Shown here piece by piece: positions 1-6,466 of a stretch of DNA of 6,605 bases. The DNA is taken from assembly GCA_964407055.1 (NCBI GenBank), contig CAYOUD010000149.1:1-6605 (forward strand). Reading direction: 5' to 3'. The first letter of the stretch is position 1. Each line of letters opens with the position of its first letter. The notes beneath the pieces were generated by a model that saw nothing but the letters and a program-made list of their open reading frames with translations, made no database searches and was not told where the DNA came from. The stretch comes from JAQIBY01 sp964407055. Its GTDB lineage: Bacteria > Bacteroidota > Bacteroidia > Bacteroidales > ML635J-15. The position numbers and the translations under genes were made by a program.

Positions 1-1
1 C

Positions 2-89
2 AAAGATATTGATGCTCGATGGACAAAGAAAAATGGAGAGAAATTCTATGGCTATTAAAAAACACGCAAAGGTCGATACAAAAAGTAAA
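2..89 (+). pseudogene. IS5-family transposase remnant, frameshifted, 5' part outside window
   Basis: Reading from position 2 gives KDIDARWTKKNGEKFYGY, then a TAA stop at 56-58. If the single base at 56 is skipped, the next frame continues KKHAKVDTKSK up to about position 89. Joined, the two pieces closely resemble the segment around 'DARW-TKK-G-K-YGYKNH-KVD-KSK' near the last catalytic region of IS5-type DDE transposases, which cut and paste insertion sequences. An extra base in the run at 55-62 broke the frame, and after about position 90 no further transposase-like residues can be followed in any frame. It is therefore a dead fragment whose larger part lies upstream of the window. The open frame beginning ATG at 19 crosses this stretch in a different frame and resembles nothing. 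Family assignment is by recalled motif only. Confidence 0.72.
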
Positions 90-295
90 TTTTATTTTTG
101 TGGTTCCACTTCCACCCAAGTTTGAAACGTCTTTTTTGAGTTTATTTTTTGATTTTATTTTTTTCACTAAAAGCAATCGGATTTGGCTCGAATTTTGCAT
201 TAATACGGGCTGTTTTCGAGAAGAATTTTGGTTAAAATAAAGGTTTTACAAAAAATTCTCTAGGTTGTATAAGGTATATAAAACGTGAGAAAAGC
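90..295. other. AT-rich spacer before the TonB receptor gene
   Basis: This 206-base stretch lies between the transposase relic and the receptor start. It contains T-rich runs (about 130-168) and no convincing gene. No clean Bacteroidota -7 element (TAnnTTTG) was found. TATTTTTTG near 143-151 is one base too long, and the two GAATTTTG copies (190-197 and 223-230) lack the leading TA. The receptor's promoter is presumably here but was not located. No Fur-like palindrome was recognised. Confidence 0.4.
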
Positions 296-2758
296 ATGAA
301 ACGAGGCGTATTATTAGTTTTGGTTTTTTTGTTGGCAATCATTCATTTACAAGGTCAAGAGCTCAGGATTTTTGATAAATCCACAGGAAAACCAATTGGA
401 AATGTCAGTGTTATTAACTTTGGTGAAACAGCAACCAGTATTAGTAATAAGTACGGGATTGTTGATTTATCCGTTTTTCCGAAAAATGACACCTTGGTGT
501 TTCATCATACAGCCTTTCAAACGGTTTTAATTTCTTTGTTGGAATTAAGGGAGTCAGGATATAAACTGGAAATGTACCCGAGTGTGATTCATTTAAAAGA
601 AACGGTTGTTTCAGCCAGTCGTTGGGAACAAAAGAAAGAAGATGTGTCTTTGCATATTACACAGATTTCCAATCAGGAAATTAAATTTATGGAACCACAA
701 ACCGCCGCCGATATGCTTGGTGGGACAGGACAAGTATTTATTCAAAAATCGCAAATGGGTGGTGGCTCTCCAATGCTTCGTGGATTTGCATCTAATAAAG
801 TGCTGATTGTCGTTGATGGAATACGCATGAACAATCCGATTTATAGACACGGAAATTTGCAAAATGTCATTTCAGTTGACCCTAACTCATTGGAAGGTAG
901 TGAAGTGATTTTTGGACCGGGTTCTGTAATTTACGGTAGCGATGCCATTGGCGGAGTTATGGATTTTCATACTCTGGAACACCGATTTTCTGATAATGAT
1001 TCAACGAATTTTAACGGTAATGCTCTGGTGAGATATAATTCTGGAAATCTCGAGAAAACTGGGCATTTCGATATTAATATTGCTAGAGAAAAATGGAGCT
1101 CTATTACCAGTGTTTCTGCATCTGATTTTAGCGATTTGCAAATGGGGAAAACTGGCGTTTCTTCGGATAATCTCGATCAGTTTACAAAAGATGATGTTGT
1201 GTTTCGATACGATGACCGGGATTCTGTTGTTCCTAGTTATGACCCCTATTTAGCAAGATTTTCCGGGTACTCTCAATTAAATATCCTGCAGAAACTGGCG
1301 TATAAAATCAATGAAGATAAACAACTGGAATATGCATTCCATTATAGTTCAACAAGTAATGTTCCTCGCTATGACCGTCTCATAGAAATGAAATCCGGTT
1401 TACCGAAATATGCGCAATGGTATTATGGTCCGCAGGAATGGATGATGCATGCCTTGAAATATGAAGACCATAAAGCAAATAAACTGTATGATGAAATGAA
1501 AGTTCAATTGGCTTATCAGGATTATACAGAAAGTCGACATGACCGGAAATTATATGCTGACATTTTGAGACATCGAACTGAAAAAGTACAAATGGTAACT
1601 TTGAATGCCGATTTTTTCAAACCACTTGACGCTAAAAACGCTCTTTTTTACGGGCTTGAAGGGACTATGAGTAAAGTTTATTCATACGGACATCAGGAAA
1701 ATATATTAACAGATGAAGAAAGCATGGTTGCTCCCCGTTATCCAGATAATTCTGATTACAGTACAGCGGCGCTTTATGCTGTGTATAGACATTTGTTTAA
1801 TGCGAAATTTACTATGAATGCTGGTATGCGGATAAATGCGGTTTATGCATTTGCCCCGTTTTCTTCAACGTTTTATGATTTCCCGTATAATAAAATTGAA
1901 ATGACAGGTTTAGCTCCCAATGCTATGGCGGGATTCGTATATAGTCCAGACAAAACATGGAAAATGAATCTGAATTTCAGTACCGGATACAGAGCACCAA
2001 ATATTGATGATATCGGAAAAGTTTTCGATTCAGAGCCAGGTGCAGTAGTTGTCCCTAATGAAAACTTACAAGCTGAATATGCTTATAATCTTGATTTTAG
2101 CACAAGCAAAACCATAGAGGATATGATTCGCATTGATGCCGGTGCTTTTTATACCGTTTTAACAAATGCCATGGTGCGGGATGATTTTCAATTTGATGGA
2201 AGGGATTCCATTATGTATGATGGTGCAATGTCTGCAGTTCAGGCAATTCAAAATGTGGGGCGTGTTGATGTTTATGGTGCCTTTGCAGGGATTTATATAG
2301 ATTTATATAAAAACATCAGTTTTAAAACGCAAATAAATTATACGGCAGGAGCTGACCAGGACGGAAATCCTTATCGACATGTTCCACCACTGTTTGGACA
2401 AACACATCTTTTGCTGAATTTCGGAAATGTAAAAGTTGATGCATATGCAGTGTATAATGGGGAAATTTCGCCGGATAAACTGAGTCCTGAAGAGCATGGC
2501 AAAACACATATGTACCTTACTGATACTGATTATGCAGCGGAACAGTTGACATTGCCAGAATCGGAACGATTTAATGAGGAAGGATTATATTCTCCTGCCT
2601 GGATGACATTGAATCTCAAATTTAATTATGCAATGAATGAAAATCTGTACATTTCAGTTGCTGGAGAGAACCTGACAGATCAGTTGTATCGTCCGTATTC
2701 ATCCGGTATTCCTGCAATGGGACGTCGTATTATGCTGAGTTTAAGAGCGAGTTTTTAA
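296..2758 (+). CDS. TonB-dependent outer-membrane receptor, HmuR/HemR-like (haem or metal uptake candidate)
   Basis: The 820-residue product is a TonB-gated outer-membrane transporter. Residues 1-20 form a signal peptide (KR, then a hydrophobic run ending HLQGQ). About 22-98 is a carboxypeptidase-regulatory-like domain, common in receptors of this phylum. ETVVSASR (102-109) looks like a TonB box. The plug spans about 110-228 and includes GGSPMLRGFASNKVLIVVDG, RMNNPIYRHGNLQ and FGPGSVIYGSDAIGG. The rest is the beta-barrel, ending in SLRASF with the usual terminal Phe. YRAP (565-568) followed by NENL (588-591) resembles the YRAP/NPDL pair of haem receptors such as HmuR, but the His normally lying between them is missing, so haem specificity is uncertain. 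Siderophore or metal transport are alternatives. ATG at 296 is chosen because it begins the signal peptide directly. No TonB, ExbB or haem-binding partner gene is present nearby. Confidence 0.88.
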   Translation: MKRGVLLVLVFLLAIIHLQGQELRIFDKSTGKPIGNVSVINFGETATSISNKYGIVDLSVFPKNDTLVFHHTAFQTVLISLLELRESGYKLEMYPSVIHLKETVVSASRWEQKKEDVSLHITQISNQEIKFMEPQTAADMLGGTGQVFIQKSQMGGGSPMLRGFASNKVLIVVDGIRMNNPIYRHGNLQNVISVDPNSLEGSEVIFGPGSVIYGSDAIGGVMDFHTLEHRFSDNDSTNFNGNALVRYNSGNLEKTGHFDINIAREKWSSITSVSASDFSDLQMGKTGVSSDNLDQFTKDDVVFRYDDRDSVVPSYDPYLARFSGYSQLNILQKLAYKINEDKQLEYAFHYSSTSNVPRYDRLIEMKSGLPKYAQWYYGPQEWMMHALKYEDHKANKLYDEMKVQLAYQDYTESRHDRKLYADILRHRTEKVQMVTLNADFFKPLDAKNALFYGLEGTMSKVYSYGHQENILTDEESMVAPRYPDNSDYSTAALYAVYRHLFNAKFTMNAGMRINAVYAFAPFSSTFYDFPYNKIEMTGLAPNAMAGFVYSPDKTWKMNLNFSTGYRAPNIDDIGKVFDSEPGAVVVPNENLQAEYAYNLDFSTSKTIEDMIRIDAGAFYTVLTNAMVRDDFQFDGRDSIMYDGAMSAVQAIQNVGRVDVYGAFAGIYIDLYKNISFKTQINYTAGADQDGNPYRHVPPLFGQTHLLLNFGNVKVDAYAVYNGEISPDKLSPEEHGKTHMYLTDTDYAAEQLTLPESERFNEEGLYSPAWMTLNLKFNYAMNENLYISVAGENLTDQLYRPYSSGIPAMGRRIMLSLRASF

Positions 2759-3582
2759 TCAGGTGATTTGTTTTCATCCAAAGCCTTTAGAAACTCCGGT
2801 AACTCCTTGTCGTTTGGTGTTTTACCATGCCATTTGTGATTGTTTTCAATGGTTTTAACTCCGGCACCCATGCGTGTTTTTGCAATGATAGCACTGGGTT
2901 TATCTGATTGTGTTGCATTTTTTAACGCAATTTTTATTTCTGGGATGGAATTTCCGTTGCAGGAAATGACATTCCAGCCGAAACTTTCCCATTTTGCCCG
3001 TAGAGGCTCGAGCTGCATAACATCTTCAGTATTTCCATCAATTTGCAAACCATTTCTGTCAATAATCGCAGTTAGATTTTTTAAATTGTAATTTGAGGCA
3101 CTCATTGCAGCTTCCCAGATACTTCCTTCTTGCAATTCCCCGTCTCCGTGTATGCTTACAACTCGACGGTTTTTATTGTCAATTTTGTCGCTAAGTGCCA
3201 TTCCAACCGCGATGGATAAACCTTGTCCGAGCGAGCCGGAAGAAGTTTCCAGACCGGGAGTATTATGAGCTATGGCAGGATGTCCTTGCAGTCTGGAGCC
3301 AAGTTTTCTCAAACTCAGTAATTCTGATTTTGGAAAATATCCGGCTTCAGCTAGGCTTGCATATAAAACAGGAGCAACATGGCCAATTGAAAGCACCAAC
3401 CTATCTCGTTTCTCCCATGTCGGATTTTCCGGTTTATGGTGCAAAAAATCAAAAAATAAAACGGTGAAAATATCTGCCAGACCGAGTGATCCACCAAGAT
3501 GTCCTGAGCCTGCAGCGTTTAAAGATATTAATACCTGACGCCGGATTTCATGAGCATGATTTGTCAGCGTATTGTTGTCCAT
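2755..3582 (-). CDS. Transketolase, N-terminal (thiamine diphosphate-binding) subunit
   Basis: This 275-residue protein is the N-terminal half of a split transketolase, which moves two-carbon ketol units between sugar phosphates in the non-oxidative pentose phosphate pathway. Visible signatures are SGHLGGSLG (26-34), SIGHVAP (65-71), LQGHP (98-102), SSGSLGQGLS (114-123) and the thiamine diphosphate/metal motif HGDGELQEGSIWEA (145-158) ending at DRNGLQIDG (175-183); WHGKTPN (251-257) is near the C-terminus. Length fits the half-protein rather than the roughly 660-residue full enzyme. The pyrimidine-binding and C-terminal domains needed for activity must come from a partner subunit, which is not next to it here: the downstream neighbour is the convergent receptor gene. 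The start ATG overlaps the stop of the SPOR gene by one base (TAATG), suggesting coupled translation. Cytoplasmic. A close relative among split thiamine diphosphate enzymes is the main alternative. Confidence 0.9.
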   Translation of the reverse strand: MDNNTLTNHAHEIRRQVLISLNAAGSGHLGGSLGLADIFTVLFFDFLHHKPENPTWEKRDRLVLSIGHVAPVLYASLAEAGYFPKSELLSLRKLGSRLQGHPAIAHNTPGLETSSGSLGQGLSIAVGMALSDKIDNKNRRVVSIHGDGELQEGSIWEAAMSASNYNLKNLTAIIDRNGLQIDGNTEDVMQLEPLRAKWESFGWNVISCNGNSIPEIKIALKNATQSDKPSAIIAKTRMGAGVKTIENNHKWHGKTPNDKELPEFLKALDENKSPD

Positions 3583-4088
3583 TATTCTGGTGCTTCTGTT
3601 TCTTCCGATTGGGTTTCTAATACAGGAAATTCAATGATGCTTTTTATGATGAATGCTTGCGGATAATCTTCTTTTATCATATCAAAAACTTCCATGGCTT
3701 CCACACGCGTCCGATAATTACCGACATGAATCTCCCAATTTGGAGTATTGTAATGCAGATATGGTGTGATATCTTCATGGGTTTCCCTGAAATTGACACG
3801 TAAATCATCAGCTTCGGTACGAGCACCAGCACCCGTTTTTGCAAAAATCCGAATGCGATATCCTTCAAATCCCTTCTGTTTCTTCAAAATGAACATGTGA
3901 ACGCCAACTAATTTGGCTATTTCACCAGCTTGATTGATTTCTACATTTCCAGAATAAGCAGTTGATTTAAACAACTTTACTTCCTCAACTTTTATAGTGG
4001 AGGGATTGTTTTCCGGTGGCGTTTGTGCAAAAGCACTTAGACTGAAAATCAGAATTAATATAAAATATGTCAGACTAATTCGTTTCAT
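3582..4088 (-). CDS. Secreted SPOR-domain protein
   Basis: The 168-residue product starts with a clear signal peptide, MKRISLTYF followed by a hydrophobic stretch and SAFAQ, so cleavage is expected at about residue 21. After a linker, residues about 76-156 form a SPOR domain: GYRIRIFAKTG, a helix with RTEADDLRVNF, then YNTPNWEIHVGNYRTRVEA and YPQAFIIKS. SPOR domains bind peptidoglycan strands lacking stem peptides, so a periplasmic cell-wall role is likely; the specific function is unknown. The C-terminus is acidic (QSEETEAPE). An upstream in-frame ATG at 4110-4112 would add eight residues (MSFECPQV) before the signal peptide. The ATG at 4086-4088 is preferred because the KR-plus-hydrophobic pattern then begins at once. 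It lies 30 nt after the lipoprotein stop and overlaps the transketolase start, so it is an internal operon gene. Confidence 0.83.
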   Translation of the reverse strand: MKRISLTYFILILIFSLSAFAQTPPENNPSTIKVEEVKLFKSTAYSGNVEINQAGEIAKLVGVHMFILKKQKGFEGYRIRIFAKTGAGARTEADDLRVNFRETHEDITPYLHYNTPNWEIHVGNYRTRVEAMEVFDMIKEDYPQAFIIKSIIEFPVLETQSEETEAPE

Positions 4089-4118
4089 AACTTGCGGGCA
4101 TTCAAAACTCATGCTAAA

Positions 4119-4577
4119 CTACCAAATTTTAACGGATTCTTCGGCTTCAATTTCAATCTTTTTAACAATCACAAATTTCGAAACTGTTACAGAACCATCT
4201 AATTTTATATTTACTTTTCGGCGTTTTAACTCCCGCATAGCGGATATGGCACTGATACCGAGGTCTTTCATGGCAACATTCAGCTTTATGGCGTAAATAT
4301 CTTTCGATCTTTTGGGAATATGTACTTTTTCTAATTTCGTGACTTTTCCGAGTTTTAAACCGTTGACATAAATATCCATATCAACATCGCTAATATTGAA
4401 TTTGATATTATTTGGGTTTTCAATAGGCAACCAGATTTTTAATTTGATTTCTTTTAAATCCAATTTTTCTAATTCATAAGATGTTGGTTCTCCAATAATC
4501 GGAGCTTGTATTTTACAGGCTGAAAAACTGAAAATCAGCAGAAAAAGCAATACGTGAATGCTGTGTTTTTGTTTCAT
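4119..4577 (-). CDS. LEA type 2-like lipoprotein
   Basis: The 152-residue product has a lipoprotein signal: MKQKHSIHVLLFLLIF, then FSAC with the lipidated Cys at residue 21. The mature part resembles a LEA type 2 (WHy) beta-sandwich. LKIWLPIENPNNIKFNISD and the following VDMDIYVNGLKLGKV match the usual pattern of a hydrophobic strand, 'xNPN', and a second strand carrying a 'NGxxLGxxx' turn. Basic residues (MRELKRRK) precede the last strands. The role of such envelope lipoproteins in bacteria is not established. The annotated start could be set six codons upstream at a TTG (4593-4595). The ATG at 4575-4577 is chosen because it is a canonical codon and gives a standard-length lipoprotein signal. 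The gene sits 24 nt after the Mur ligase and 30 nt before the SPOR gene, on the same strand. Confidence 0.75.
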   Translation of the reverse strand: MKQKHSIHVLLFLLIFSFSACKIQAPIIGEPTSYELEKLDLKEIKLKIWLPIENPNNIKFNISDVDMDIYVNGLKLGKVTKLEKVHIPKRSKDIYAIKLNVAMKDLGISAISAMRELKRRKVNIKLDGSVTVSKFVIVKKIEIEAEESVKIW

Positions 4578-4601
4578 GATTCGATGTTTTCTCAATAATT
4601 A

Positions 4602-5960
4602 TTAATGGAAATCCGTTATTGATTTTGCAAATGTACGAATATCTTGACCATCAAAATTTCCCGACGTCATAATTAATAAATTTCCGGGATAGTGCACTTT
4701 CGTTTTGATGTTTTCCATCAGAATTTCAGCGTCGGTAAAAACCTGAACGGAATCACCAAAACATGATTTTACAAATTCCGGAGATAAGGGTGGTAGCTTT
4801 TTGTGTTTAACAACTTTCGGATTGAAATACACATAAGCAAGATCCGCCTTCCTGAGGGCATATTTATATTGTGGCAGAAAATCTGTGTTAAGTGAACTGA
4901 AAGTGTGCAACTCAAGTACAGCGGTTAGTTTTCTTTCCGGATTAATTGATTTTACTGCCTCTGTGGTTGCTTTTACTTTGGAAGGGGCATGTGCAAAATC
5001 AAAAAACACGGTGAGATTATCAGTTTTTTCAAGTGTTTCAAGGCGGCGTGATGCTCCATTGAAACTTTGAATAGCGGTATAAAACTCCTGGTCAGATATG
5101 CCGGCTTCATGACAAACTAAGCGAGCAGCTTGAATGTTTTGCATGTTATGAGCGCCAAAAATATGGAGCTTTATTGTTTCGGTATCTGTTTTGAGATATG
5201 CCGCTCCCTGTTTTACTTCAAAGGGATGGGCTGAATATGGTCGTGCTGAAATCGATTTATTTCCCTCAGCGATGCTTGTTAGTTTTGAATCGCCTTCATA
5301 ATAAAAAAGTTTTCCGCCGGGTTGAATGCTTTGAATAAAGGTCTTAAACTGTTTAATGTAATTTTCTTCTGTAGGAAATACATTGGCGTGGTCCCATGCG
5401 ATTCCTGTAATTACTGCGGTATGCGGTTTATACCACAAAAATTTTGAGCGCATATCAATGGGAGATGAGAGATATTCGTCGCCTTCAAAAATGGCAATAT
5501 CGCTTTCATCTGATAATCCCACCATGGTTTCGAAGCCTTCAATTTGGGCGCCTACCATGTAGTCGAAACGGTGGTCGGAATGCTTTAGTACATGCATTAC
5601 TATGCTGGTAATACTGGATTTGCCGTGACTTCCTGCAATAATCAAGCGTTTTTTATTTTTGCATTCCTCGTAAAGAAATTCAGGGTAGGAATAAATTTTC
5701 AATCCCAGTTCCTGTGCTTTTAACAATTCCGGATTGTCTTTTCGAGCATGCATTCCAAGAATGACAGCATCTAGGTTGGATTGAATTTTTTCGGGAAACC
5801 ATCCCCAAGCATCGGGTAGCAAACCGTGTTTTCCCAAACGGGATTTTGATGGGTCAAAAATCTCATCATCTGATCCGCTAACGCGATGATTTTTTTCTTT
5901 GAGTGCGATTGCCAAGTTATGCATGGCAGCACCGCCAATTGCAATAAAGTGTATGTCCAT
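4602..5960 (-). CDS. mpl: Mur ligase, Mpl type (UDP-MurNAc:tripeptide ligase, peptidoglycan recycling)
   Basis: The 452-residue cytoplasmic enzyme belongs to the Mur ligase family. The N-terminal nucleotide-sugar-binding domain starts IHFIAIGGAAMHNLA (3-17). The ATP-binding P-loop is AGSHGKSS (109-116), with Ser in both places where Thr is more usual; this is a conservative change. Further landmarks are FEGDEY (158-163), GIAWDHANVFP (186-196), FGAHNMQNIQAA (268-279), GASRRLE (302-308), DFAHAPSKV (321-329), ELHTFSSLN (350-358) and a C-terminal TSGNFDG (432-438). The AWDHANVF and FGAHNMQN forms and the length fit Mpl, which joins recycled L-Ala-gamma-D-Glu-meso-Dap to UDP-MurNAc, better than biosynthetic MurC (His-rich 'DDYGHHPTE'). 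MurC-like activity cannot be excluded. It is the first gene of the leftward operon, with a good promoter upstream. Confidence 0.85.
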   Translation of the reverse strand: MDIHFIAIGGAAMHNLAIALKEKNHRVSGSDDEIFDPSKSRLGKHGLLPDAWGWFPEKIQSNLDAVILGMHARKDNPELLKAQELGLKIYSYPEFLYEECKNKKRLIIAGSHGKSSITSIVMHVLKHSDHRFDYMVGAQIEGFETMVGLSDESDIAIFEGDEYLSSPIDMRSKFLWYKPHTAVITGIAWDHANVFPTEENYIKQFKTFIQSIQPGGKLFYYEGDSKLTSIAEGNKSISARPYSAHPFEVKQGAAYLKTDTETIKLHIFGAHNMQNIQAARLVCHEAGISDQEFYTAIQSFNGASRRLETLEKTDNLTVFFDFAHAPSKVKATTEAVKSINPERKLTAVLELHTFSSLNTDFLPQYKYALRKADLAYVYFNPKVVKHKKLPPLSPEFVKSCFGDSVQVFTDAEILMENIKTKVHYPGNLLIMTSGNFDGQDIRTFAKSITDFH

Positions 5961-5978
5961 TTTGTGCCTAATTGCGTT

Positions 5979-6068
5979 TTATGCATTGTTCAGACAAATA
6001 TAGTAGGAATTTTTGTTATCAATCGTTTGTTTTATCTCATAAAGGGCGTATGTGTAAAAACTATCCAT
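5979..6068 (-). pseudogene. Truncated GIY-YIG nuclease copy (first nine codons retained)
   Basis: The ATG at 6066-6068 opens a 29-codon frame whose first nine residues, MDSFYTYAL, equal the start of the intact GIY-YIG gene at 6466. After that (about 6042) the sequence diverges and no Tyr-Ile-Gly, Arg or Glu active-site motif follows; the frame simply runs through the operon promoter to a TAA at 5979. It is best read as the 5' stub of a duplicated gene whose body was deleted. The longer open frame starting at 6212 that also covers this region passes through the tRNA relic and is not considered a gene. Confidence 0.7.
5995..6022 (-). promoter_or_regulatory. Bacteroidota-type promoter for the Mur ligase operon
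   Basis: Read leftward, TTG (6022-6020) is followed by 17 nt and then TATATTTG (6002-5995). This matches the phylum's housekeeping consensus TTG-N17-23-TAnnTTTG. Transcription would start near 5990-5985, leaving a leader of roughly 25-30 nt before the ATG at 5960. The fit and position are good, but start-site data would be needed to prove it. It sits about 20 bp from the edge of the duplicated tRNA/nuclease segment. Confidence 0.7.
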
Positions 6069-6117
6069 AATGAAAAAAGGAAGCTTATACTTCCTATTTA
6101 GTGGGTCATGCTGGATT
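6045..6117. repeat. 73-bp direct repeat, copy 1 (tRNA 3' end, terminator, nuclease start)
   Basis: This stretch matches 6443-6515 base for base at a constant 398-bp offset with only three mismatches (at 6069, around 6086 and around 6095) and no gaps. It contains, read leftward, the 3' end of a tRNA-Val, the terminator and the first codons of the GIY-YIG gene. Identity ends sharply at 6118, inside the tRNA T-loop, and just left of 6045 in the nuclease frame. Confidence 0.9.
6073..6094 (-). terminator. Rho-independent terminator, copy in decayed unit
   Basis: Read leftward, GGAAGTATAAGCTTCC forms a 5-bp stem (6 bp if the flanking A-T pair is counted) at 6094-6079 followed by TTTTTT at 6078-6073. 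It follows the tRNA-Val relic exactly as the intact copy follows the real tRNA. It may now insulate the Mur ligase promoter from upstream transcription. Confidence 0.7.
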
Positions 6118-6191
6118 TCCGCCAAAAGTCGGACATGTTTCCCAGTGACCTCTTGTCTGTCATCCGCCGGTTGGCTTACTAAACCAACTGA
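6102..6191 (-). pseudogene. tRNA-Val relic interrupted by a REP-like insert
   Basis: Two pieces of the intact tRNA-Val are recognisable in the right order and strand. The D-arm piece TCAGTTGGTTTAG has its core at 6191-6179, matching 6563-6551. The 3' side of the T-arm plus acceptor and discriminator lies at 6117-6102, matching 6515-6500. Between them about 61 nt of unrelated, palindrome-containing DNA replaces about 35 nt that should hold the anticodon arm, variable loop and 5' T-stem. The 5' acceptor strand is also not recognisable. No functional tRNA can form. Confidence 0.68.
6118..6178. repeat. REP-like palindromic element inside the tRNA relic
   Basis: The insert is bounded by two GC-rich palindromic blocks: TCCG/CGGA around CCAAAAGT at 6118-6133, and CATCCGCCGGTTGGC at 6161-6175. 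The second block with its flank (6153-6175) matches 6581-6603 in 21 of 23 positions, in the same orientation. Together they resemble a short interspersed palindromic repeat, perhaps a non-autonomous element. No encoded protein is seen. Confidence 0.55.
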
Positions 6192-6211
6192 TTTCCTTTC
6201 GTTAAAAGTCA

Positions 6212-6466
6212 TTAATTATTCTTTATTATACCCCATATAAATTCTCTCCCTTTAGCCGTTTTGAGCTGTTTTTCTCTCTTCATGGCTTCAGATTTAGTCT
6301 CAAAACTTTCCGTATAAATAATTTTCCATGGTCGGAATTTTGCTGTCCATCCTTTGTTCCTTTCATCATTATGAGCCAATAGTCGTTTGCCTACATCAGA
6401 TGAATAACCAATGTAAATTTTATTATATTGTTCTGAAAACAAGGCGTATGTGTAAAAACTATCCAT
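6212..6466 (-). CDS. Small single-domain GIY-YIG endonuclease-like protein
   Basis: The 84-residue protein is a lone GIY-YIG nuclease domain of the YhbQ/UvrC-N type. The first strand is FYTYAL, the second KIYIGYSSD with Tyr-Ile-Gly at 18-20. The expected catalytic Arg is in GKRLLAHN (R28, with H32), and the metal-binding Glu is in KREKQLK (about E65), preceded by the family's S-E-A-M-x-R-E pattern. The basic K-R-E-K-Q-L-K-T-A-K-G-R-E-F segment and the size, 80-100 residues, are typical. All active-site residues appear present, so DNA cleavage is plausible, but targets of these free-standing proteins are largely unknown. The ATG lies only four bases after the terminator tract following tRNA-Val, and no promoter of its own is visible, so expression may depend on read-through. 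The start is supported by the conserved duplicate reading MDSFYTYAL. Confidence 0.85.
   Translation of the reverse strand: MDSFYTYALFSEQYNKIYIGYSSDVGKRLLAHNDERNKGWTAKFRPWKIIYTESFETKSEAMKREKQLKTAKGREFIWGIIKNN

Noticed and set aside
190..230. GAATTTTG repeated at 190-197 and 223-230 as a possible promoter or operator for the receptor
   Set aside because: The -7 element would need TA at its start, and an eight-base A/T-rich repeat is expected by chance in such DNA.
19..240. 73-codon open frame at the left end
   Set aside because: It runs in a different frame across the transposase relic and a T-rich spacer, has low-complexity Phe-rich content and resembles no protein.
611..862. Leftward 83-codon frame inside the receptor gene, and similar shadow frames elsewhere
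   Set aside because: They lie fully inside well-supported genes and show no recognisable domain.
4089..4112. Upstream ATG adding eight residues to the SPOR protein
   Set aside because: It would place a non-basic, Cys-containing peptide before an otherwise standard signal peptide; the ATG at 4088 gives a normal one.
5979..6212. 77-codon leftward frame covering the tRNA relic
   Set aside because: It begins in the spacer, crosses the REP-like insert, tRNA fragment and terminator, and contains the truncated nuclease start only incidentally.
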